A stretch of 64,000 nucleotides of DNA from Flavobacteriales bacterium (GTDB lineage: Bacteria > Bacteroidota > Bacteroidia > Flavobacteriales_F > PHOS-HE28). The notes beneath the pieces were generated by a model. It saw nothing but the letters and a program-made list of their open reading frames with translations. It was not told the DNA's origin and ran no database searches. A program made the translations under genes and the position numbers. This document shows, in pieces, positions 26,145 to 35,288 of the stretch. Position 1 is the stretch's first letter, and each line of letters begins with the position of its first letter. The stretch spans positions 1 to 64,000 of the forward strand of contig JADIYA010000017.1 of the NCBI GenBank assembly GCA_016705545.1. The letters run 5' to 3'.

Positions 26145-28111
26145 TGGACTGGCGCGCGCACATCAGAAGGCATGGAAGCGCGGTGCTGCCCGGTGAACCG
26201 TGGGCGAAGAAGCTGCTGATCGCATTGGTGCTGCTCGGTGCCGTACTGCGTTTCTGGGACCTGCCGAACCTGCCCTACACGCATGATGAGCTCAGCGCGC
26301 TGCACCGCCTCCACCCCACCCTCTCGCAGACCATCGCCGATGGCGTGATCGCCAACGATACGCACCCGCCCGGCGTGCAGGTCTTCGAGTGGTTCTGGGC
26401 CCGGCTCTTCTCCTTGGAAGAAGCCGACATGAAGCTGCCCTTCATCCTCATGAGCCTCGCGGCCATCGTGCTGCTGTATCGCTTCGCCTTGGCCTGGACT
26501 GGATCCGGTGCAGCGCTGATGCTGGCCGCTTTAATGGTCACCTTGCAGTACAGCGTTTTCTATGGACAGCTCGCACGGCCTTATGCAGCGGGCCTCTTCA
26601 CCACGGCACTGCTCGCCGATCAACTCACGCGCTGGCTCGCCAATGGCAATCGGAAAGCGCTCATCGGATCGGCCTTCGCCATGGTGGCCAGCGGCTATGT
26701 GCATCACTTCAGCTTGTTGCTCGCCATCCTCATGGCGCTCACGGGGCTGCTGCTCGCCACCGCTGGAGAGCGCAAGCAGTGGCTCATGGCAAGCGGCGCG
26801 GCCTGCCTGCTCTACCTGCCCAACCTGCCCATCTTCATCACCCAGCTCAACCAAGGCGGCTTGTCCGGCTGGCTGCAGGCACCCGGCGCTGATTGGCTTA
26901 CGCAATACGCAGCCTACATCGCGCATTGGTCGCCGTTCCTGGGCGCTGCGCTCATCATCGCCGTGATCATCTCCGTGACGCTCTCGGTGCGCTCAGGAAC
27001 GCTGCCCGCTCCCACGAAATGGATGCTCATCCTCTGGGGCGCCGCGCCATTGGCCATCGGCTACTGCTACTCCGTGTGGCGCGCACCGGTGCTGCAATAC
27101 TCGGTGGTCCTCTTCAGCTTCCCCTACCTCGCACTCTTCTTCCTGCAAGGGCTCAGGCATCTGCCGAAGCGCACGGTGGTCATGTGCACCATCCTTGTTG
27201 CTGGCGTGAGCGTGCATTCGCTGGTGCATGCGCGCAAGCACTACACGGTCAACTACCATTCGAAGTACGAGGCCATGCTCCTGGCGGCGATCGATGCCAC
27301 AAAGCAACTGGAGCGCGATCAGGTGCTCGTGCTCTTCGAGACCGAGTGGCACATGGTCGATTTCTACAAGCGCCATTGGGGCGTGCCCGATGGCGAATTG
27401 AACGCCGTGAACATCCTTGGCATGCCGCAGGCGCGCATCGATTCGATCCTCGCCGTGCATGCTGGTGACCACGTGCTGCTGGGCCGAAGCAACGGCGGCA
27501 TGGATGAGTCGCCCGCATTGGTGCAGCAGCGCTTCCCGCGATTGGCGGACCGCCGCGACTTGGTTGAAGGACAGGTGCTGCGCTTCAGCCGAAGGCCCAT
27601 TGCCAACCAACGCTTCGACCGCGATACGGTGGCGCACCTGGCTCCGGCGCATCAGTTCGGGCCGTGGGAGGTGAGTGAATGGATCGCACGCAGCCCATCA
27701 GGCTGGGACATGGCCGGGCATGAGTTCGGGATGTTGATCGATATCGGCCTGGATAGCGTCGCGCATGATGCAGCCGATGCGATCGAGGTGGTGCTGGACA
27801 TTGATGGCTACAGCCCGGATGCCGATGCTGCGATCGTTGCAGAGCTGCATGGCGCTGACAGCTCGTTGTTCTACCGCACAGGTGAATTGGAGCCAACGCT
27901 TCGTGCCGCTGGACAAAGCTCCCTGGTGGTGGCCTTGTGCCCGTCGTATTCAGGCGCTGCGCATGGGGCCCGGCTGCGCACCTACGTGCACAACCGAAGC
28001 AAAGGCCCACTGCAAGTGCGCTCCTTCACCGTGCTGCGCCGCGATGCGAATCCGGTGCGCGATGCGGTGCTCGGCCCTATTCCTTGGCTGGGACGTTTCC
28101 CTCCAGAATGA
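26144..28111 (+). CDS. GT39-type (PMT/ArnT-like) integral membrane glycosyltransferase
   Basis: The 655-residue protein has about ten to eleven membrane helices in its first 380 residues and a soluble C-terminal region. The first loop contains LPYTHDELSALHRL, the acidic pair of GT39/ArnT-like enzymes that take sugars from polyprenyl phosphates. The C-terminal 250 residues look like an extracytoplasmic domain rich in beta strands. The acceptor is unknown. Start ATG 26144 overlaps the smpB stop by one base. A strong hairpin starts immediately after its stop. Confidence 0.8.
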   Translation: MDWRAHIRRHGSAVLPGEPWAKKLLIALVLLGAVLRFWDLPNLPYTHDELSALHRLHPTLSQTIADGVIANDTHPPGVQVFEWFWARLFSLEEADMKLPFILMSLAAIVLLYRFALAWTGSGAALMLAALMVTLQYSVFYGQLARPYAAGLFTTALLADQLTRWLANGNRKALIGSAFAMVASGYVHHFSLLLAILMALTGLLLATAGERKQWLMASGAACLLYLPNLPIFITQLNQGGLSGWLQAPGADWLTQYAAYIAHWSPFLGAALIIAVIISVTLSVRSGTLPAPTKWMLILWGAAPLAIGYCYSVWRAPVLQYSVVLFSFPYLALFFLQGLRHLPKRTVVMCTILVAGVSVHSLVHARKHYTVNYHSKYEAMLLAAIDATKQLERDQVLVLFETEWHMVDFYKRHWGVPDGELNAVNILGMPQARIDSILAVHAGDHVLLGRSNGGMDESPALVQQRFPRLADRRDLVEGQVLRFSRRPIANQRFDRDTVAHLAPAHQFGPWEVSEWIARSPSGWDMAGHEFGMLIDIGLDSVAHDAADAIEVVLDIDGYSPDADAAIVAELHGADSSLFYRTGELEPTLRAAGQSSLVVALCPSYSGAAHGARLRTYVHNRSKGPLQVRSFTVLRRDANPVRDAVLGPIPWLGRFPPE

Positions 28112-28138
28112 GCGAAGGCCGCATATGGCGGCCTTCGC
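28112..28138. terminator. bidirectional terminator hairpin between convergent genes
   Basis: GCGAAGGCCGC and GCGGCCTTCGC form a perfect 11-pair stem with a five-base loop (ATATG). It begins at the base after the glycosyltransferase stop and ends 18 bases before the stop of the DUF3078 gene, so it can serve both. Confidence 0.75.
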
Positions 28139-28156
28139 AACGGAGAACAACGGCGA

Positions 28157-29116
28157 TCAGAGCTTCACCGTGAGGCCGATGCCCAAGGTCTGCTTGAACT
28201 GCGTGGCGGGGCCCGCATACGGAACGCCCTCGGCATCCTTCTTCGGCAGATTGGTATCGTGGTCATACAGCAGCAAGGTGTTCAGCGTGGCCGCGAACCA
28301 GTCGTTCACCTTGAAGGTCCAGAGCGTTTCCCAGGTTACATCCATGTTGCCGGGCTCGCGCAGGTAATTGCTGAAGATGTCGCCACGGGTCATGAAGCTT
28401 ATGTTCTTGGCCAATTCGGTCTTGTACATGAAACGCAGGTAGCCGCCCGCTTCGAGCTCGGTGGTGTTGCCGTTCTTTACGCCGTAGACGCGCAGCTCGG
28501 GATCGGTGCTCCCGCCCCAGAGCAGTTCATCATTCACGATCACCAGGCGCGCCGTGGCCGGCGAAATGAACACCGTGAAGTTGTCGTTGGGCTTGTAGTC
28601 GAGACCGAGGCCGAGCAGGCCGTAGGCGGGCGCGAGGAAATTCGAGATCCGCGTGCCATCGGTGTTGAAGCCTTCGGTGAATTGGGTCCGGAACTGGAAC
28701 ACGCCGGCGAGATACCAATGCTTCTTGAGGTCGTAGCCGTACTTGCTGTTCAGCTCGATGCGGTCCTCGGTCTTCACCGGGTCGGCATCCTCGATCTGCT
28801 GGCCGCCGAAAGCGAGTACCAGGCTGTTATCCCAGGCGCGCCGGCCCTTCTTCCAATTGGCGGCGCCATTGAACATGGCGATGCCGCTCACGGTGTTGAA
28901 TCCGCCTGCGGCCCAATTGGTGAGGCTCACCTGCGTCATGTTCAGGCTGAAGACGCCGCTGCGCTGCCACTTGCCATCGAGGCTATCGGTCGTGTGGCGG
29001 GCAGCAGCCGCTGCAGCAGCGGCATCGCGTGCCTTCTGGTCGATGTCTTCCTGGGCGACGGTGCTGATGGCTGAAAGAGCTGCAAGGTTCAATAGGCAAA
29101 TGCGCGCGATTCTCAT
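28157..29116 (-). CDS. DUF3078 outer-membrane protein
   Basis: The 319-residue protein has a signal peptide ending near STVAQ, an Ala-rich spacer, then KWQRSGVFSLNMTQVSLTNWAAGG, the hallmark of DUF3078. The remainder alternates amphipathic strands and ends with the aromatic/Leu pattern of beta-barrel proteins (LGIGLTVKL). It is probably an outer-membrane barrel of unknown function, common in Bacteroidota. The 291-base region between its start and tRNA-Val contains no gene that I can support firmly. Confidence 0.88.
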   Translation of the reverse strand: MRIARICLLNLAALSAISTVAQEDIDQKARDAAAAAAAARHTTDSLDGKWQRSGVFSLNMTQVSLTNWAAGGFNTVSGIAMFNGAANWKKGRRAWDNSLVLAFGGQQIEDADPVKTEDRIELNSKYGYDLKKHWYLAGVFQFRTQFTEGFNTDGTRISNFLAPAYGLLGLGLDYKPNDNFTVFISPATARLVIVNDELLWGGSTDPELRVYGVKNGNTTELEAGGYLRFMYKTELAKNISFMTRGDIFSNYLREPGNMDVTWETLWTFKVNDWFAATLNTLLLYDHDTNLPKKDAEGVPYAGPATQFKQTLGIGLTVKL

Positions 29117-29407
29117 GGACGGCGGTTAAGTTGGGTTTCGGTTCGCAAAGGTGGCAACGGGAAGCGGACCGGATACCTTGAATGTTCAGCCGCAGGCTGG
29201 TCGAGCACGCCGGATCGGTCCGCATCGGGATTGCGCTGGATCTCCCTGACGATCTCCTCATCCGTAGCCTCGGGGGCCGGTATCACCTTCTTGCTGAACA
29301 GCACCTGGGGAGCGGTGCTCGCTGGAGACGCGCTGCCGTCGCCGGTCACATCGCCTACCGCGAACGGGTTGAAATGCCGATGGCCGCACTGGCGGCCATC
29401 GTACTTG

Positions 29408-29482
29408 TGGGCGCTATTGGATTCGAACCAACGACCCCCACCTTGTCAAGGTGGTGCTCTGAACCAGCTGAGCTAAGCGCCC
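29408..29482 (-). tRNA. tRNA-Val (anticodon GAC)
   Basis: The minus strand folds as a complete cloverleaf: acceptor GGGCGCT/AGCGCCC, D arm GCTC...GAGC, anticodon stem CCACC/GGTGG with loop TTGACAA, and T arm GTTGG/CCAAT with loop TTCGAAT. The discriminator is A and CCA is not encoded. A TACATTCG promoter box lies 28 bases upstream. Confidence 0.95.
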
Positions 29483-29510
29483 GGTTGCAGCCCTTCGGCC
29501 GCGCGGGCCG

Positions 29511-29518
29511 CGAATGTA
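29511..29518 (-). promoter_or_regulatory. -7 box (TACATTCG) of tRNA-Val
   Basis: TACATTCG followed by CGGCCC matches the element before rpsF (36465-36472) and closely resembles the TATATTTGCGGCCC before tRNA-His. The shared extension suggests a strong housekeeping promoter type. Confidence 0.5.
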
Positions 29519-29549
29519 GGCTGCGCCCCCGAACCTGGAAATGCCCGGT

Positions 29550-30299
29550 TCACTCCGCGCTTACAGCGAGCACCAGGTTATCCATGAGTTGCGGGCATGG
29601 CGCCTCTATGCCCATGGCAGTGCCTGCAACGAGCAGGTCGATGCCTTGCAGGACCGTGCTCCATTCCACCTTCAACCGTGCGCGAACGACCTGCTGGCCT
29701 AGCTCCGGCTCCAACTCCAAACTGAGCGGGCGCACCAAGGCATCAGTCGCGCAATGGCACACGAACGATTCGTCGTCCGGATCGGAGAAGTCACCAGCAC
29801 CGTTCACGTCCACCAGGCCCTCGAGCTGCAGGAACTTGAAGCCGGCGGCCGGGTTCCAGTCCCAATGATTGCCCGGTGCGTTCAGCGGATACGGTAACGT
29901 GAGCGGATTCGCGTGGTTCAAGGCGCTGTCGAGGCCCAGAATGAAGCGCAAGCGTCGTACATCAGTGGTTGGCACCCGACCGATGCCCTTCTCGTGGCTG
30001 TAGTTCAGCAGCGGATCCTCCACCATGGCGCTCATCGGGAATTCGGCAACCGTGTCGCCTTCTGCATTCTCTGCCACGAACCCCGACGCGATGAACTTCA
30101 AGGTGGTGAAGCGAATTGCATTCCCCGCTCCATCGCTGAACGCAGCCTGCGGGTCGAAGGGCAACGAATCGTACGAATGCATGACGCGGACTGCCAAAGT
30201 GGGTCGCGTATCCACCGGCTCCACGGGTTCCGGCGGCACGCACGCCGATAAGCCGCCGAGCAGGAATACCCCGAACGAAATTCGTAACCGCAATCGCAT
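29550..30299 (-). CDS. MbnP-family lipoprotein
   Basis: The 249-residue protein begins with a lipoprotein signal ending LSAC. It matches the MbnP-like family: FTTLKFIASGF, LRFILGLDSALNHANP and the Trp-rich motif NHWDWNPAAGFKFLQLEG. In characterised MbnP a Trp is oxidised to kynurenine and helps to bind copper. This is the last gene of a four-gene operon with a paralogue 65 bases upstream. The start at 30297-30299 is chosen from the lipobox; an upstream frame extension is not signal-like. Copper binding here is inferred. Confidence 0.85.
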   Translation of the reverse strand: MRLRLRISFGVFLLGGLSACVPPEPVEPVDTRPTLAVRVMHSYDSLPFDPQAAFSDGAGNAIRFTTLKFIASGFVAENAEGDTVAEFPMSAMVEDPLLNYSHEKGIGRVPTTDVRRLRFILGLDSALNHANPLTLPYPLNAPGNHWDWNPAAGFKFLQLEGLVDVNGAGDFSDPDDESFVCHCATDALVRPLSLELEPELGQQVVRARLKVEWSTVLQGIDLLVAGTAMGIEAPCPQLMDNLVLAVSAE

Positions 30300-30364
30300 C
30301 GAGCCGAAAGCTAAGGCCAGTGGCAGCGCCGCTGGAAGCATATGCCCCCAGCGGCGCAATGCCC

Positions 30365-31123
30365 CTAAAGCTCCGTGATGGCTGTCACAAGGTTGCTCAT
30401 GGCCTGCACATTATTCGGACCTCCGCCCATGGCCACGCTATTCGTGAGCAGGTCGAGGCCCATGAGCAGCACGGCCACATCCAGCTTGCCGGTCACGGTC
30501 ACCGCACCGCCGTTCACATCCTGATGGAAGTGGAAGTGGTCCTCGGAGAGCAGCGCATCGGTGGCGCAGTGGTAGGTGAAGGTGAGATCGGCAGCATCAT
30601 CGAAATCGCCGTCGCCATTGCCATCCACATGGCCTTCCATGTTCAGGAACTTGTACCCAGCGGCGGGATTCCAGCTCCAGTGCATGCCGGGGATATTGAG
30701 CGGATAGGCGGCCGTGGTAGGATCCGCGTGGTTCACGGTGCTATCGAGGCCCAGATTGAAATGCACTTCATGGATGTGGCCCGCGTTCATGGTGCCCAGC
30801 TCGAAGGAGGCCGTGGGCGTTGCACCGTCGAAGAGCACGACCTTGTCGTGGAATTCAGCCACGGTCGCGCCGCCGTCATCCTCCATGTGGAAATCGGAGG
30901 CATAGAACTTCAGCGTGGTGAACTGGATGGCGTGGCCCATGCCATCAGAGTAAATGCCGTTGATGTCGAAGGCGTTGGCGCCATGCATGAAATCGAGGCG
31001 TGCATGAACCGTAGCGGCACTGCCACCTCCAGTATCGTGATCATGCTCCTCCTCCTTCTCCTTCTTGCACGCGGCAAGGCTCAAGGAGGCGAGGGCCCAA
31101 AGCGAGATCCTGAAATTGCTCAT
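30365..31123 (-). CDS. MbnP-family lipoprotein, His-rich paralogue
   Basis: The 252-residue protein has a lipobox LAAC, a Lys/Glu and His/Asp linker (EEEHDHDTGGG), then the family segments FTTLKFYASDFHMED, VHFNLGLDSTVNHADP and MHWSWNPAAGYKFLNMEG. Compared with its neighbour it has more His (HDHD, HFHFHQD), suggesting extra metal ligands. It lies three bases after the CDVCG protein gene, so the two are translationally close. A surface or periplasmic copper-binding role is inferred from the family. Confidence 0.87.
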   Translation of the reverse strand: MSNFRISLWALASLSLAACKKEKEEEHDHDTGGGSAATVHARLDFMHGANAFDINGIYSDGMGHAIQFTTLKFYASDFHMEDDGGATVAEFHDKVVLFDGATPTASFELGTMNAGHIHEVHFNLGLDSTVNHADPTTAAYPLNIPGMHWSWNPAAGYKFLNMEGHVDGNGDGDFDDAADLTFTYHCATDALLSEDHFHFHQDVNGGAVTVTGKLDVAVLLMGLDLLTNSVAMGGGPNNVQAMSNLVTAITEL

Positions 31124-31126
31124 GGT

Positions 31127-32065
31127 TCAGTGTTGTTTGATGTTGTAGGTGAGGCCCAGGACGAAACGCTCGCGGTTGGGGACCATCTGCTCTCCCAGTT
31201 GACGCGCAACAGCATACTGGAAGGCGCCTTGGAATCCCCAGGAGCGCCACCACATGCGGAGCCCTGCATGGGTGAAAAGGGTTGAGCTGCCGGTGCCATC
31301 GATGGCCTCGCCATCGTGGGTATCCTTTCCGGCAAGCTCGTGGTACGCGCCCAAGGAGGGCAGCACTTTCCAATCTGCGCCGCGCTCATAGCGGCGGAAT
31401 AATTCAAGTGTGGTGCTGATGCCATGCCCCATACGGTGCCCATCCGCCCCTTCTCCATTCCGCCGACCGATCACGGTGATCGCCGCGCCATTCCGATTGC
31501 GCCGAACACTGTATTCGGCACTGCCCAGCAGGTCCCAAGCGCCAGTGCTGGGCTGCTGATCGTGCTGCACTTCAGCTTCGCGATACCGCATGGCGGTCTG
31601 GCCCACGGGCACCTTAGCGCCGATGCCCAGCATCACGCGGTGCGCGGTGCGCTCGTCGGTGGTGGTGCACTTGGTATTGGCCACGAGATAGCGGGCAATG
31701 GCATAGGGGTCGGCCACAGCATAGACATCAGCCGACACCTTGCCGTTCACGGCGCTGTAGTTGTTCACCGCAGGAACGGCTGCCAGAACAGCCAGCCGTT
31801 TCGTGAGCCAGAGGTCGGCACGCAGCTCCACCACCTGGTACAGCTCACGATGGCGCATATCGTCAGGAGTGCTGGCCGCATGATCACCGTGCTTCAGCGC
31901 CTTGCTCACGCCCGGCAAGGTGCCTTCCAGCCTCCGATACCGGTAAAGCAGGCCAATGGTCGAGGTTCGATCGTGCGGCTGAATGCCCAGGAAGATCCCG
32001 CATACATCGCACGCTGTGGTCAGGATGGGCAACAGCGCCAACCCGACAACGACTAAGTGTCGCAT
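31127..32065 (-). CDS. exported protein with CDVCG motif, probable outer-membrane barrel
   Basis: The 312-residue protein has a short hydrophobic N terminus leading directly into ACDVCGIF (C19 and C22), then many alternating amphipathic strands such as WWRSWGFQGAFQYAVARQLGE and a C-terminal strand FVLGLTYNIKQH. I do not know a formal family name, but bacteroidete proteins with CD(I/V)CG after the signal peptide are often found next to MbnP genes. The Cys pair could bind metal or be a lipid attachment site. It is in one operon with both MbnP genes. Confidence 0.7.
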   Translation of the reverse strand: MRHLVVVGLALLPILTTACDVCGIFLGIQPHDRTSTIGLLYRYRRLEGTLPGVSKALKHGDHAASTPDDMRHRELYQVVELRADLWLTKRLAVLAAVPAVNNYSAVNGKVSADVYAVADPYAIARYLVANTKCTTTDERTAHRVMLGIGAKVPVGQTAMRYREAEVQHDQQPSTGAWDLLGSAEYSVRRNRNGAAITVIGRRNGEGADGHRMGHGISTTLELFRRYERGADWKVLPSLGAYHELAGKDTHDGEAIDGTGSSTLFTHAGLRMWWRSWGFQGAFQYAVARQLGEQMVPNRERFVLGLTYNIKQH

Positions 32066-32126
32066 GGAAAAGGGTTAGAAGGTTCGACGGATGGCGCCGA
32101 TCATAAAGGGCGCCTTGCGTTCGCAC

Positions 32127-32501
32127 CTACCCCCAGGGCACGGGATCGCTCTGTGCCCGGAATCCGTTCAGAAGACCGACCGCCACACACGCGAAACGGC
32201 GCGGCTCGCTCCTGTTCGTGATCACGACAGGCGCACTGAACGCATCAACTGCCGACTCTGTCCGGAAATCGATCCGCTCTGCCGGAAAGCCTTGCGTTGC
32301 CTCACGTTCCAGCGCCTTCAGCTGCTTGCTCAAGTGGCATTGCCCGTGGCAGGTCCGCATTCCTGCGGCGACCTCGCGCTGCATGCAGAGCTCACGCTCG
32401 ATATAAGCCCGGCGCAATTGGAAGTGCAGCACGAAGAGCGAAGGCGCCACGATGCCGGCCAGGATGGCCATTAGCAGCACGACGGACCCATGCCTGAGCA
32501 T
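32127..32501 (-). CDS. small membrane protein with CxxxCHLxK motif
   Basis: The 124-residue protein has one N-terminal membrane helix (residues about 6-27), a charged segment with C39, and the motif CHGQCHLSKQL (C51, C55, H56, K59). I recognise it as a bacteroidete protein of unknown function that is often adjacent to MbnP or TonB-receptor genes. The closely placed Cys/His could bind copper, or heme as in a short c-type motif, though it is not a canonical CXXCH. It is the first gene of the operon, and a TAGTATTG box ends four bases before its ATG. Confidence 0.7.
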   Translation of the reverse strand: MLRHGSVVLLMAILAGIVAPSLFVLHFQLRRAYIERELCMQREVAAGMRTCHGQCHLSKQLKALEREATQGFPAERIDFRTESAVDAFSAPVVITNRSEPRRFACVAVGLLNGFRAQSDPVPWG

Positions 32502-32581
32502 GCTGCAATACTACGGCGTCGAAAACCGGACGATGTGATTTCCATCAGGTCTTGTCAACAACCATCTTTGGCGCGCTACGC

Positions 32582-34171
32582 ATGCTCCATCACGACCTGC
32601 TGCTCGTCATCGGGCTGCTCTTCGCGGCATCGCTGCTCACCTTGCTGGGACCGAAGCTGCGGATCGCGCAGCCGATCCTCCTGGTGCTCGGCGGATTGGC
32701 GATCGCCATGGTTCCGGGGGTTCCGCACGTGAAGCTCGAGCCTGAGCTGGTCTTCCTGGTTTTCCTGCCGCCGCTGCTTTACGAAGCCGCATGGTTCACA
32801 TCGTGGCGGGCCTTCTGGAAATGGAAACGGAGCATCCTGCTGCTGGCCTTCGGGCTGGTGTTCTTCACCTCGTTGGTGGTGGCCTTCTTCACGAGCTGGC
32901 TCATCCCGGGATTCACGCTGGCACTGGGCTTCCTGTTGGGCGGCATCATCAGCCCGCCCGATGCCGTGGCTGCCACATCGGTATTGAAAGGCATGCCGAT
33001 CTCCAAGCGTGCAACCACCATCCTGGAAGGCGAGAGCCTGGTGAACGATGCCAGCAGCCTCATCGTGTTCCGCTTCGCCCTGGCAGCTGTTGTTTCCGGA
33101 CAATTCGTGGCCGCTGAAGCGCTGGAGCAATTCACGGTCCTGGTGCTCGGGGGCATCGTGGTCGGCCTGGTCATCGCGCACGCGGTGTACTTCCTGCACC
33201 GGGCACTGCCCACCACGCCGAGCATCGATACGGCCATGACGCTGATGTCGCCTTACATCATGTACATCGCAGCGGAGGAGCTCGCGTGCTCGGGCGTGAT
33301 GAGCGTGGTCACCGGCGGGCTCTTCCTTTCCTTCCGATCGCACGCCTTTCTGGACTATCGCGCACGCGTGCAGGCAACACAGGTATGGCACACGGTGAGC
33401 TTCATGCTGAATGCGTTGGTCTTCATCCTCATCGGACTGGATCTGCCGGTGATCGTGGAGGGACTGAGCGCCAAAGCCTTGGGTGAAGCCATTGGCTACG
33501 GCTTGCTCGTGAGCTTGTTGGTGATCGCCGTGCGCTTCCTGTGGATGTACCCAGCGGCCCACATCCCGCGCTGGCTGTTCCCGAGCATCCGCCGGAATGA
33601 GCAATCGCCCGGCTGGCGCGGACCCACGCTGCTGAGTTGGGCAGGCATGCGCGGAGTGGTGTCGCTGGCGGCCGCGCTCTCCATTCCCGTGGCCCTGCCG
33701 AATGGCGAAGCATTCCCGCATCGGGAAACGATCCTGGTGATCACCTTCACCGTGATCCTTGTAACGCTCGTGGGCCAAGGCCTCAGCTTGCCCTGGGTGG
33801 TGCGCAAGCTGAACATCGGAGAGCTCGATGCGCACACGCCCCATGCGGAACAGGAGCTCGAGTTGCGGATCAGGATGGTGCGCTCAGTGGTGGGACACAT
33901 CGCCTCGTTGCCCGAGCGCGACGCTCGGCTGGAGCGCGTGCATCAGCACTTCATGAGCCTGGAGCAGAATTACCTCAAAGCGCTGGAAGAACTGCGCGAC
34001 GCCGAACAGGTGGCCATGCCAGAGGATGGCAACCGCGAACTGCAGCGCGTGCTCATCGACGTGCAGCGCCGCTCGTTGGCCGATGCGCGCCGCGAACAGG
34101 CTTTCGATGCGGAAGTGCTGCGCAAGATGGAAGGCCAGCTGGATCTGGAGGAAATGCGGATGAACAACTGA
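32582..34171 (+). CDS. CPA1-family Na+/H+ antiporter
   Basis: The 529-residue protein has about twelve membrane helices and a C-terminal cytosolic helical domain of about 130 residues. SPPDAVAA and EGESLVNDASS are the conserved ion-binding motifs of NhaP/CPA1 antiporters. It should exchange external H+ for internal Na+ or K+. An ATG at 32582 is preferred to a TTG at 32552. The bestrophin gene follows three bases later, so they form an operon. The start is divergent from the MbnP operon. Confidence 0.92.
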   Translation: MLHHDLLLVIGLLFAASLLTLLGPKLRIAQPILLVLGGLAIAMVPGVPHVKLEPELVFLVFLPPLLYEAAWFTSWRAFWKWKRSILLLAFGLVFFTSLVVAFFTSWLIPGFTLALGFLLGGIISPPDAVAATSVLKGMPISKRATTILEGESLVNDASSLIVFRFALAAVVSGQFVAAEALEQFTVLVLGGIVVGLVIAHAVYFLHRALPTTPSIDTAMTLMSPYIMYIAAEELACSGVMSVVTGGLFLSFRSHAFLDYRARVQATQVWHTVSFMLNALVFILIGLDLPVIVEGLSAKALGEAIGYGLLVSLLVIAVRFLWMYPAAHIPRWLFPSIRRNEQSPGWRGPTLLSWAGMRGVVSLAAALSIPVALPNGEAFPHRETILVITFTVILVTLVGQGLSLPWVVRKLNIGELDAHTPHAEQELELRIRMVRSVVGHIASLPERDARLERVHQHFMSLEQNYLKALEELRDAEQVAMPEDGNRELQRVLIDVQRRSLADARREQAFDAEVLRKMEGQLDLEEMRMNN

Positions 34172-34174
34172 ACC

Positions 34175-35197
34175 ATGCACGCAGGGCGCCGATACTCCTT
34201 CTCGCAGGTGGTCCATTGGACGCGCCGGGACATCTACTTCTTCGCGGTGCTCGGCGCCGTGCCTACGGCCCTCTTCCATTTCCTCGGGTGGACCTGGCTC
34301 ACGATCCCCTGGGTACCCATCGCGATCGTGGGCACCGCCGTGGCCTTCATTGTCGGGTTCAAGAACAACGCCACCTACGCGCGCCTGTGGGAGGCCCGGC
34401 AGATCTATGGCGGCATCGTGAACAGCAGCCGATCGTGGGCGATCATGGCCATCGACTTCGTGAGCCCGATGCGGGCAAAGTCGCCCCTGACCGACACTGA
34501 GCTCAAAGGCATTCGCACGCGGCTCATCCATCGGCATCTGGCTTGGCTGCATGCTTTGCGCTACCAGCTCCGCGTGCCCCGGACCTGGGAGCACACGATC
34601 AAGGTGTACAACCGGGAGTACCGGAAGAACTACACGGTGGAAGAACAGGACGGCCCACCCCTGTCGGATGCGATCGCTGGGCTGGTCAGTGATGAAGAAC
34701 GGTCCGCAGTGCTCGCGAAGAGCAATGCCGCCGCGCAGCTCATCGCCGCGCAATCGGCAGACCTCCGCGCGCTGCACGATCAAGGGCTCATCAGCACCTT
34801 GCACCATGTGGAGATGGAGAACCTGCTGGTCGCCCTGTACGATCACCAGGGCAAGTGCGAGCGCATCAAGAACTTCCCCTATCCGAGGCAGTACGCCACC
34901 ATCAACCTCATGTTCGTGCGCCTGTTCAACTGGATGGTGCCCTTCGGCATGCTGGGTGAATTCGCGAAGCTGGGCCCCGGCTTCATCTGGCTCACGGTCC
35001 CTTTCACCGTGGTGGTGGGCTGGGTGTTCATGATGATGGAGCGCATCGGCGAGGCCACGGAGAACCCTTTCGAGGGAAGCGCGAACGATGTGCCCATCAC
35101 GGCGATCACGCGCACCATCGAGATCGACCTGCGCGAGATGCTCGGAGAAGCACACGGCCTTAAGCCGCTGCAGCCGGTGAATGAGATCCTCTTGTGA
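34175..35197 (+). CDS. bestrophin-family anion channel
   Basis: The 340-residue protein matches bacterial bestrophin-like proteins: FIVGFKNNATYARLWEARQIYGGIVN near the first helices, PYPRQYATINLMFVRLFNW in the middle, and GEATENPFEGSANDVPIT at the end. Homologues form pentameric channels, anion- or cation-selective. It lies three bases after the CPA1 antiporter gene, suggesting joint pH or ion balance. A terminator for the opposing ribosomal operon follows. Confidence 0.92.
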   Translation: MHAGRRYSFSQVVHWTRRDIYFFAVLGAVPTALFHFLGWTWLTIPWVPIAIVGTAVAFIVGFKNNATYARLWEARQIYGGIVNSSRSWAIMAIDFVSPMRAKSPLTDTELKGIRTRLIHRHLAWLHALRYQLRVPRTWEHTIKVYNREYRKNYTVEEQDGPPLSDAIAGLVSDEERSAVLAKSNAAAQLIAAQSADLRALHDQGLISTLHHVEMENLLVALYDHQGKCERIKNFPYPRQYATINLMFVRLFNWMVPFGMLGEFAKLGPGFIWLTVPFTVVVGWVFMMMERIGEATENPFEGSANDVPITAITRTIEIDLREMLGEAHGLKPLQPVNEILL

Positions 35198-35288
35198 GGG
35201 AGGAGAGAAAGGCGAGGACGGAGCAGAAAGTCCTGCAAAAGGCGGGTGAGCCGTTCACCGAAGCGCCATTTGCAGCTGCACAAGGAGA

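Noticed and set aside
29113..29349. 78-codon minus-strand ORF between tRNA-Val and the DUF3078 gene, ending in an ATGA overlap
   Set aside because: The overlap is suggestive, but there is no ATG, the frame runs back into the tRNA, the sequence is Pro/Ala-rich without a family, and a promoter-like CACCTTTG for DUF3078 lies inside it. Left unannotated.
29182..29868. plus-strand ORF reading GFEPTTPTLSRWCSEPAELS
   Set aside because: This phrase is the well-known translation of the antisense of a tRNA gene (tRNA-Val here), so the ORF is spurious.
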